DNA of 64,000 nucleotides. It comes from Molossus alvarezi. Taxonomy: Eukaryota > Chordata > Mammalia > Chiroptera > Molossidae. Numbering within the stretch: the first letter of the stretch is position 1; every line of letters begins with the position of its first letter. This document shows, one piece after another, positions 54,662-64,000 of the stretch. The DNA is taken from contig CM073885.1 of NCBI GenBank assembly GCA_037176705.1, positions 221,476,290 to 221,540,289 on the forward strand. The letters run 5' to 3'. Below the pieces are notes generated by a model. The model was not told where the DNA came from. It searched no databases and saw only the letters and a list, made by a program, of their open reading frames with translations. The position numbers and the translations under genes were made by a program.

Positions 54662-56330
54662 AATAAACCTTTGTGTCTCTACTTCCAGCTCAGTAGAGAG
54701 GAGCATGAAGCTTTCTAGAATCTGGAATGAGAGACATCCCTTTACCAGAACTCCTCCGAAGAGGGAGACCCATGTATGCCCAGAGATATCCCATGCTTTC
54801 TTTCCTTTGAGATGTGCCCAAGGCTCACTTTGGATTTGAGGGTAATACATTTGGTCTTCTTCAGATTGGTTAACTGAAAAGTAATGGTGAGGAAAATTGA
54901 GATTTACAAACACAGAACATGTTTTCTGTTACTATTACACATGTTAAGATGCCCATTTCCCCACTTAGTACAGGTGTGTAGAAATATTTCTAAAGTTATT
55001 TTGCTCACCCCTTGGAGGTGGATACTCTCTCCTGTTCTGTGTTTCCAGGCTGACCCCACCCTGGAGGAGAGAGGGCTGGGCGTGAGCACCCCAGACATGT
55101 GGGGAAGGGAGATGAGAGGAAGCTCTTGTTCTCCAAACATCACCCCTGTTTTCAGCTGAGGTGAATCTTGTACACCTTCCTACCAAGTTCTGTACAGAAG
55201 CTAGAGTTGTGCCGGCTCTCTGGGTCCACTGAGACATCGGGAAAAACAGATCCAAGATGGCAGTGGAGTTTGTGGCAAGAACAGGAAGGAGCCAGGAAAT
55301 TTTGTTTGGGAAAGAACAGACTTTGTGGGACCAGAGAGCTCTGTGGTTTCTTCCCTTACAGCAGCACAGGGGCCTTTAGTTTTAAGAGTCAGGGGTGTTT
55401 GAGAGCCTGCCTTAGGGGAATGAGCCATGACCACAGCCCCAAATCTAAGATAAAGGTCATGTTGCATTCAGATATTGATCCTGAAGGAGCGTAACACTTA
55501 AAAAAAGTATGATGCATCCTTTAATGTCCTTTAAAGTGGATATGTGTTTTTAAAACACACAAAAAATCACTCCCTGTGGGATTATTCATAAGAATAACAC
55601 TGTATTGTCACAGTGCACTATGGTGCCACACCATGCACCAGGACCTGCATCTTCATTTTCTTTTTAGTCTAAAAGGAATTTATGGCTGTACTATTTGGTA
55701 TACATACATGCCAAATAAAAAGGGGAAAGAACAGTTTCTCCCAAATAGGATTATAATATTATTGATTTTTATTATAAATAGGCAAGACATGATACTCACT
55801 GAATTTGTGGAGAGGAGTGGACCAAGACATCTAGTTCCTTCCTTCATCTTTTCTCTAGAATTGGAACTTTCTTAAGTGCAGAGTGAAATAAGCTTCTCTT
55901 TATATCTTTTTATTTATTTATTTTAAATAATCTTACTTTCATACCCAGTTTTCTTTCTTTCTAGTGTTTTTCAAGACTGGTATGTCCTTTAAAATTTGTT
56001 CAGTTTGAAAAAAGCAATTGTTTATAATTCTGGGAATAAATTTGCATTTTGTAATGAAAAGGCCTGGTGTGCTGATTGGGACCTATCCCTGATTATCTCC
56101 ATCTGGGGCTCTGCAGAACCTAGCACAGCATAGCCTGAAGCAGCAGAAACCTCTGCATTTGGTAAAGGAGGGAGCTTTGCACCAGGGGAACTCTGTCCCT
56201 GAGGTGTCCCAGACTGGAGGGCCAGAGACTTGGAATACTGGGGTCTTTGAGAGAGTTTGACTATGAAATAGTGATTACACTGATGTAACTTTGAAGTTTC
56301 AAAATATGCTCTAAGAATCCAACTCCTATT
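54662..56330. other. Unassigned, mostly unique sequence
   Basis: No repeat or gene recognised. Overlapping open frames of 79-108 codons occur at 54884-55494 on both strands, which points to chance openness rather than a gene. Confidence 0.4.
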
Positions 56331-56512
56331 AAAAATGTTCAAGGCCCTGGCTGGGTAGCTTAGTTGGTTAGAACGTCATCTTGATACACTAAGGTTGGGG
56401 GTTCAATCCCTGGTCAGGGCACATTAAAAAATCAACCAGTGAATGCACATATAAGTGGAACAACAAATTGAAGTCTCTCTCTCTCTCATCAATAAATATA
56501 AATAAAAATGTT
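56331..56512 (+). mobile_element. Bat tRNA-SINE, second subfamily (56340-56503)
   Basis: AAAAATGTT is at 56331-56339 and 56504-56512. The head is GGCCCTGGCTGGGTAGCTTA with box B GGGTTCAATCCCTGG, then CAGGGCACATTAAAAAATCA, GAAGTCTCTCTCTCTCTCA and an AATAAATATAAATAAA tail. It is the close relative of 6106-6254. Confidence 0.9.
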
Positions 56513-59500
56513 GGAAATGGTCCTATTATTTCTGAATATGGATGTTGGGGTATTTCCCAGGTAAATTTATTGCTTACGTTGGGTTTGATGTTCTTTCCTG
56601 TTTCTGCTGTCCCTGCCTGAAATGTTCTTGGGGCTCAGGTTATGCAGTTCCATTCCAGTGGGGCCTGGATAGTACGATTCTCCTTCCCATGCATTGACCT
56701 GGAGATTTCTTTCCTCTAGGTTTATGGTAGGAAAATGCAGTGAAATTGTACTGATGCTGCCTATGCCCTAAATCTACAAAAGCAATTCATCTATTTTTCA
56801 TGTGGTCATTTTGACAAAGCTGTCATAAGCCATGAGACATTTTAATTTGACCTAAAACCAAAACATTAAATTTTTAGACATTTTTTTTTTACCCCATTCG
56901 TCAATTCTATCCAAACCATAGGTCTTTTTTCTCTTCCTTCACTCTATCCTATCACCTCCATGGGTTATCATGAGAAAAGTTTGCATTTAGAAATGGTTAA
57001 TGAAAAATAAGAAATGTTTTAACATTTGGACTTATGTAGTTGGGTAGTGCCAAATTATCATCACAAAAAATCTTGCTTCAGTCTTTGCTTCAGATTTCAG
57101 TCCCCACCAGGGCTTGTGCAGGAAGGCCTACCTACCTTCCCCAAGGATTGCCACCAGACTTAGTATGTTAGTAACAATTGGATTAACATCTGCCTACTTG
57201 AGCACAGGTCTCTTAGAGCAGAGAAATGTCAGTAGATGAGCGAAATCTTGATTTTGGAGAGATCAAGAATGAAACATGAATCATGGTGGCGGGAGGGTGA
57301 GATGATGATAAGAGGAGTTTGGACTATTTGTTTTCTTCATCCTCATCGTTCCTGTAGTGTTTCATGACAATGGTGGGTAACATGGGAAAGAAAGTATCTT
57401 TTTCTTTATTAGTGAGTTACCTCTAATCTTGGACCACAATAACTTGACCATTCATGAACCACATTTATGTTCTGGATCTGTTTTTGAAAGATATGCAGAG
57501 TTTATAAACCTTCCTTTGCTGTTTTTGGGAAGAATCAGGGAAGAAAGGGTAGAAGAAGATCTCCATTTTCTCTGACTGGTGGGAACTCATAAAAGGTTGA
57601 AGGCTGGGATACTGAGTGTGACATTTTGACCTCAAAGACTTAGAACTCAGGTTCCCCCTCCCCTCAATTGTTTGTTCTTTAAATTAGGAGAGCAAATGAG
57701 TAAAAACAGATAAGCAAGTGCTTTGGGTTTTCACTGGGACGATATTTATTATTTCAAGTGTTTTATTATAATGAAAAGTCCAAGTTAATTTCTTTGTGTT
57801 GTTTATGCTGATTCTCTCTTTCCAGGCTTTCAGAGTAAAGGGTATAGCCTTGAACCTTTCATCACTAGCCAGGAAGAGAATCCTCCCTCAGGGACAGCAT
57901 TCCTGGGGGAAGGAGAATGAGTGACAGACAAGAGCTTCTGTGTTCCGAGTAAATCCCATCCGTGACATATCTAAGCCTGACCCTTGACCCTTGGACAGGG
58001 AAATGGGCTTTAAATAGAGCTCACACATAGAATAATGAAAGGGCTTATATAAGTTCAAGATTATGAAAGAAAATAAAAATTTAGCAGGAGGCCAACCTAA
58101 GTTCTTTTCTTTGCCAAAAACTCATTAAATGAGCTTTCCCCTAACTTGAAGAGTGGAAGGAAGTTAACACCTTGCCTTTATGGATCACAGACAGCTCTCA
58201 GATTATAAAATAGTAATTACAATCAGTAGTTAACCCAATATAGTTGCTTGCAATGTTTCTATCTTTTAGCCTTCTCCTTCTTACCCATCACAAAATGGGA
58301 GCCGAAAGATTCCCTATTCTTGTATGGATTCCACCTTGGGTGAGGTTTGATCTTAAACCAGTGGTGTATACCCAGAGGCCCACCAAGGTCAAGAATCAAG
58401 TGTTTTCTGGATTTTCATAGTGAGACATTTCTTATTTCTAAAATATTTTGGTTTATAGAATTAAAGACCTAAAACATGCTCAATAACAACATTGGAAAAA
58501 TTTAGAAGGGCACAAAGTAAAAAATCTTTCCAGAGAAATCTTTCTATCTGAAAACTTCTCCTGGATATAGGACTGTGTTAGAACCCAGGTAACTACAGCA
58601 GGTGGACTGCAGTGTGGACACAGAATCAGCAGTGGCAGGGAAGTACTCCTGACTTTGGGATGCGGAGGGGTGACCCTAAGGTTTTTCTTATCTTAGGACA
58701 TGAAATTTTATTTCCATGGTCTAGGAATAATTGTGGCTTAGGAAAGAAGGAGGAATATATTCTATTTATCATGTCCCTTCTATCTTGGCAGGATACCCAG
58801 TATTTCAGCCTGGGCAAAAAGTTAATAGCACACTAGGTTTCTGAAGATAGAAATCATGTAGAACATGGACTGGGCTGGACACAAGTCTAGACAACCTGAA
58901 TCCTTTGGGAGATACAGGTTTGTTTCTGGAGTTATATATACAAATAGTATGTAATATAAAATATATCTTTTAACCTAAAAGTGCAATATATACATTTATT
59001 TCTCTCCATTATCTTCCTAAAGTGAAATGCTTTTAAGTGGAAAAGATAAATAGGTATTCTTATATATTTAGAAATTTATCCTTACACATAAATAGAGAGG
59101 AGAAATGTTTTATCCATGAGATATTTAGTAATGTCCAAGTTAACCCTCCATGTACTATTTCTTGTAACTTTCCCTTGGTTTCTCTACTCCCAGATCTGTG
59201 GGATTTCTCATGGTTACATAGAAATTCTTTCATTACAGTTTCTGCCTCCCCATCCTCAGAATTATTCCCTGAAGGCTTCCTCCATGATGGACCAAAGCCT
59301 GACCTCTGACCCATGAACAGAAAATTGAACTCCTTGATGTGATTTTGCATGCATTATTCATTGGGCAACCCTAAACCTTAAATCTTCTCTGTGTAGGAGC
59401 CACACTTACATGTCTTCTTATTTCCAGGACATTTTAAATAGTCTCATTTTCTTCATTCTATTTTGTTTTCTTTTATATAGTTCATTTACCTTGCTTTCTT

Positions 59501-59790
59501 TTGCAATGACTCTCTGTCTTAAATGATCTGACTCAAATGGCCTCAAGGCTTAAGTCTTAAAGTGTCTAATGAGTTTCTCTCCATTTTCCAAGTTTCCTGG
59601 GATGTATGTGGTACATTTTAGGGATGGAGAAGTAGAGAAGAGAGAGTTATATTTGTGTTAATGCTTTTTCTCTCCAGTTTGAAACACCAGAATCTATAAA
59701 AAGAGCCTGAAAAGCAAATTCTGTGCAAAGAGTCACTTCTAAAAAAATAATAAAAGAAAAAATGTTGGAAAAATAAATAAAAAGAATCAC
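56513..59790. other. Unassigned, mostly unique sequence
   Basis: The longest stretch without a recognised element (about 3.3 kb). No exon, RNA gene or repeat family can be supported. Bases 59283-59330 (CTGACCTCTGACCCATGAAC) resemble 52927-52975, which may mark an old, unnamed repeat. Confidence 0.4.
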
Positions 59791-60700
59791 GATAGAGGGT
59801 GGGGAGAAGAATACAAAGCAGGTGAAAGAAATTTGTATGCAGAAAGGAATGAATGAGAGGAGGATATATAGAGGAAAATTTCAAGGCAGGGAGAGATCTG
59901 TATATTTCAGTTTGGGGAGAGGGAAGATAGACATCTTACCAAGGTACCTTGCCTTTGGGTGGAATAAATAAAACAGCCCAGGAGGAAGTGGTCCTTAGAA
60001 AGCCCAGTGCCACAAAGCAAGAAAATACTCAAAGAACAAGGGGAGCATATGCAAAGGACCCTGGAACCAGCTTGAAGGTTCTTTCACTGGCCAAATCTGG
60101 GATAAATTGAGCATTATACTAACTATTGATAGTAATGGACTATAACCCAAAGAATAAAATAAAATTCCTTGTGTCCACACTGTTATAACTAACTGAATAT
60201 GTAAATAGATGGGAAAGAAGAGACTGTTCTTCCTTACAGTAGAATTCCAATTCATAAAGATAGAATAACTGATGAAGTTAGAAAATTACTCTTTGGCAAC
60301 CACTATATTAATAACTGTTTTAGGCAAAAATCACCAATGGTTCCTAAACCTAGATGGTGGAAATATGGTGAAAAACAAGATACTTAGATAGTCTCAAAGT
60401 ATCTCCCCACAATATACTTATTAATTTCAAGGAAAAACTAGTATGTCTACAGTGGAGAAACCGGCCAGTAATCACCTTAACTGCATGATCGAAGTTCACA
60501 ATATCTGTCTAAAACTTACTTGAAAGTATTTCAGAAGACAAATTATATATCAATGGATATAAAAATAATGATAAAGCAAATGTGATAAAATGATAATATT
60601 TGAGGAATCTTGGTGTTGTACATGTGAATTCTTTGTATTGTGTATTGTTTTAAACCTTTCCCTAATAGTCTAAAATGATTTCAAAATTAAGTTACCCTAT
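59791..60700 (+). mobile_element. Ancient L1 (L1M class) 3'UTR
   Basis: CAAAAATCACCAATGGTTCC, ATGGTGGAAATATGGTGAAA, CAATATACTTATTAATTTCA, ACTTGAAAGTATTTCAGAAG and TTCTTTGTATTGTGTATTGT resemble the long 3'UTR of old L1s. The left boundary is uncertain. Confidence 0.5.
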
Positions 60701-61967
60701 AAAGACTATAGAGGGGTCAGTTTTAAGAGAATATAGCTCTGAGGTCACAGGGTACATAGCTTTGCATGAAGTTGGGCAGGAGATTTCAGGGACAGAAGGA
60801 GACAAGTTTGGCTTTTAAGCCAGGTTTTCCTCCTTTCTGGGGAAGATTATATTGCTTTTATAATAAGAAAGCCAAATAATTAAAAAGTAGGAGAAAATTT
60901 ACTTTTCAAGTTTAACAATAACAAAATAAAGAGTTTTAACAATGTGAATTGTGGATGAAAATGATTTCAAAATGTAAAACCAGTTTGAAGGCATGTACTT
61001 GTTATACATGAGCTACAACCAATAATAATGTCCAGATGAACCTAACTCCTTACTGTTATTAGCATGATGTCTGGGGTCTGTTGAATCAGATAGAGATGAG
61101 AACTATGCAGAATTTAATCAGATGCTATTTAAATATCTGTAAGATTTGTGCTGGGAACCCACAACAAAATATGAAAAGTATTCAGAATGGAACCAGGCAG
61201 TAAATGGATTAGATAAATTTCATCAACTGCTAAAACAATCTTGGTGGGGATTTGCAGACTCAAATCAGATTGAAGAAATATGAAATGTATAACCTGAATT
61301 TAGGGAGCCACAAAACCAACCTCTTTGGAGGGAACGGACTGGACTTGAATTCCATCTTGGCAGAGTGGCTCTATAAAGAGATCCCCCTTGTTCATTAGTG
61401 ACCTGTGGAGAGTTGTCCTGGCCAAAGCCTTTGGCCAATAAGCAACCTCACTATGCCAAGACAGTCACTGCAAGTCACTTGAAATGACAAACTCTAATTT
61501 GCTTTCTTTAGGATAAAACTTGTCTTTCACCCAAGGGAAGTGTAGATTAATCTTAGAGATAATGACTTAAACCCATAAAATTAATATTTTTATATGAATT
61601 TAACTACAATAGGTACATATTTGGATTTAAAGAGAAGTGTACCTATTATGAACATATCAATCTTATGATTCCAATTCAAAATATGTAATTAAGTGGCTGA
61701 TTTAGACTTATGATTTTAAAGTTAAAATACATAGAATATTTTTACTAAGTCTGTAAATAGTATTGACTATTTGCAATATCTAAATAGCTTAAAATTCACC
61801 ATATTTCAAATGTAGTATATTAAATTTAGTTGCAATTTTAAATGCTTGGGAAAGTTTTTCTTATAGTGAGTGGCATTTAAAAGATTATTTTAAATAGACA
61901 ATTATATTAAATATGTAAATGTAGTAAAATTGTTTAAGAGAGTTTAAGTTTATAAAATAAACCAAAC
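60701..61967. other. Unassigned
   Basis: Mostly AT-rich unique sequence. No gene or repeat recognised. Confidence 0.4.
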
Positions 61968-62530
61968 AAATTGAGTTGACCACATGACCCAGCAACTCCT
62001 GGGTATCTACCCGAAAAATTTGAAAACATGTATTTGCAAAGATATATGCACCTCTATGTTTATTGCAACAGCATTCAGAGTGGCCAAGATATGGAAACAA
62101 CCGAAGTGTCCTTCAACAGGTGGTTGGATAAAGAAGATGTGGTATATATATATATACTATGGAACACTACTCAGCCATAAGAAAAGATGAAATACTGCCA
62201 TTTGCCACAACATGGATGGGCTTTCAGAATATCATGCTAAGCAAAATAAGGCAGACAGAAAAAAGCTAAGAACCATATGATTTCACTCAGATGTGGGATA
62301 TAAAACTGAAACTCATAGACATAGACAATAGTACGGTGGTTACCAGAAGGACAAGGGTTGTGAATAGTAATGGATAAAGGGGGTCAAATATATGGTGACA
62401 GAACATGATTTGCTTTTGGGTAGTTGGGCACACAATGCAATATACAGATCATGTATCATAGAAATGTGCACTTGCAACCTATATAATCTTATTAACCTAT
62501 GTTACCCCAATAAACTTAATTTAAAAATCT
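61968..62530 (+). mobile_element. 5'-truncated L1 (ORF2 end and 3'UTR), older subfamily
   Basis: CACATGACCCAGCAACTCCT, ATTTGAAAACATGTATTTGC, CAACCGAAGTGTCCTTCAAC, CACTACTCAGCCATAAGAAA, GGTGGTTACCAGAAGGACAA and CCCCAATAAACTTAATTTAA follow the same path as 19560-20130. Frames are broken. Confidence 0.87.
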
Positions 62531-62544
62531 CCTCTTTTGGCAAC

Positions 62545-62690
62545 TTTCAAGTATATAATACAGTATATTGACTGTAGTCCCCCTGCTTCACACCACATCC
62601 CCAGAATTTATTTATTTTACAACTTAAAGCTGTACCTTTTGATTATCTTCACCCATCTCCCCTGCCCCCTAAATAGACATTTATCAATAG
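62545..62690 (-). mobile_element. L1 fragment
   Basis: CAAGTATATAATACAGTATA, TTGACTGTAGTCCCCCTGCT, TTACAACTTAAAGCTGTACC and ATCTCCCCTGCCCCCT fit the 3'UTR of older L1s read on the minus strand. Confidence 0.6.
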
Positions 62691-63419
62691 AATAAAACTT
62701 GTACATTGAAATTGAAATTTTAAGGAAAACTATGTCTTGACTCGGTAACTTTAATAAACTGAATATTAATTAGGAAAAGAAACCCGAATTAAGGTAGCAA
62801 CTCAAGAAAAACACATTGATACCTACAATAAATCTTACATAGGTATATTTGAGAAAACTTATGTTTGAAATGAAAAGTGAAATTATAAATAAAACATTAA
62901 CATGAGTGAACTAAAATACTCAGTAGGATATTTATAGGTGTAAGCTGTATGCCAAATGCTGTAAAGAAATTTGTTATTGGTGAAACAAGTTACACAACAC
63001 ATGGAAATGTACATAAATACATTTTTGCTTCTCCAAGTCTAGATTGTATCTCTAATTACTTATATAATTGAAAATAAGAACGGAATAAGTAAGGTTATAA
63101 AACAGACATAATAGGCATCATTATCATTCAGAAATGTGTATGGAATCAAGAAAATGTCAGGTTAGTCCAATGTCCTACAACAAATTATTATAGAACATCT
63201 GGGGGAAAATTGTATTTTGGCAATGAAGTCACTACTTTTACATGAAATAACAAACAGAACCTTTAAGTGAAATTTATATACTATTAAGCATGGACTTTAG
63301 AAAGGAAAATAAAAAAGGATTCGAATCAAGAAATGTAATGGCACTTGTATGAAGCTACATCTAAAAAAGTCAGAATAGAAGTAAATTTCTTTAAAAAGAA
63401 TACAAAATAGATGATTGTA
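62691..63419. other. AT-rich unassigned stretch
   Basis: No gene or repeat recognised. Confidence 0.45.
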
Positions 63420-63835
63420 TTAGTTAGGAGGTAGAGTAAGGTTTATGTAAAAAAGTCCCCAAATTACAGAACATTAAACCCTTTATTTTGTTTGTCATTA
63501 TTGTACAGTCCTAAGGTAGGGGGACTATAATTCTTCAGAAACTTAGGCTCCTTCTATATGTGTTTGTCTGTCTTTTGTTATTGCTCTCCTCCACATGGTC
63601 CAAGTTGTCTTGCCACCAAATCTGGCATCATGTCAGAGGAGGGCAGAAAAATTATCACTCTCTCTTTAGGACACAACCTAGAAGTGCTACACATTGCTTA
63701 TACCCACATCCCATTTCCCAGAACTTAGTTACATGGCTACACTCAACTGGATGAAAGTCTGGGAAATGTAATCTTTATTCTAGTGGCCATGTGCTCAACT
63801 AAAATTTTATTGTAATTGAAGAAGCAGTGTCTGTG
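63420..63835. repeat. Ancient mammalian interspersed repeat, family not fixed
   Basis: CTTTAGGACACAACCTAGAA, CCCATTTCCCAGAACTTAGT, ATGGCTACACTCAACTGGAT, GTCTGGGAAATGTAATCTTT and GTGGCCATGTGCTCAACTAA have the style of a known old dispersed repeat. I remember this text from mammalian genomes but not its family name. Confidence 0.5.
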
Positions 63836-64000
63836 ACGCTGAGCCACCTGGGCTTGAAAAAGGAAGAAAAAACACGCCTGAAGAAAAGAGGAAGTTGCTT
63901 GTGTATTCCCATCAAGACCACTTGCTCTGAGGTCCTTGTTGCCAAATTTCCCAGGATAGTGCCATAGGGATGGGAGTAAAAAGGGATTTCTGAGAATTTT

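Noticed and set aside
54884..55494. Several overlapping open frames on both strands as a small gene
   Set aside because: Openness on both strands with no domain, and a MER5 scrap nearby; more likely chance in GC-richer DNA.

Overview
This is a nuclear mammalian window with no protein-coding gene that I can support. The strongest host marker is a set of about 16 tRNA-derived SINEs. The commonest carries the head CCCTGGCCGGTTTGGCTCAG, a central GGTGGCAGCCACTCGATGTG-type block, a CT-rich stretch and a TCCTCGGGTGAGGAT tail. This is the VES-type SINE of bats, so I read the window as Chiroptera (probably Yangochiroptera; species not determined). The rest is what eutherian intergenic or intronic DNA normally holds: L1 of several ages, L2, MIR, MER5/hAT, Tigger, an MLT1 LTR and microsatellites.

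Layout. 1-3.7 kb: antisense L1 promoter end, an old L1 3' end split by a younger L1, two SINEs, and a 5'-inverted L1. 3.7-11.4 kb: mostly unique DNA with a complete Tigger-type DNA element (5578-6034), SINEs, an L2 split by a MIR (7335-8130), a second L2 and a MER5-like fragment. 11.4-25 kb: MIRs, old L1 and L2 pieces, three SINEs, a TTCC microsatellite and one L1 3' end. 25.0-35.4 kb: an onion of insertions. An ancient plus-strand L1 is split by two minus-strand L1s in head-to-tail array, and the near-full-length one of these carries a SINE in its 5'UTR. 35.4-44 kb: L2 ends, a SINE, a decayed hAT transposase, a possible LTR and a VES. 44.0-50.3 kb: a full-length plus-strand L1 bounded by target-site duplications and interrupted by two VES SINEs, one inside the reverse-transcriptase region. 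50.3-64 kb: mostly unique DNA with VES copies, an MLT1 LTR split by a VES, old L1 pieces and an ancient repeat at the right end.

By a rough hand tally nearly half of the window is recognisable transposon, L1 most of all. All L1 reading frames are broken, so nothing here looks autonomously active. The order of insertion can be read directly from target-site duplications. The features worth a second look are the two unrelated 5'UTR types on related L1s, the 30-bp minisatellite in one of those 5'UTRs, the purine tract joining ORF1 to ORF2 in one frame, and single-residue lesions in the L1 active sites. Family names come from remembered consensus patterns and were not checked by a search. I did not find a novel gene system.
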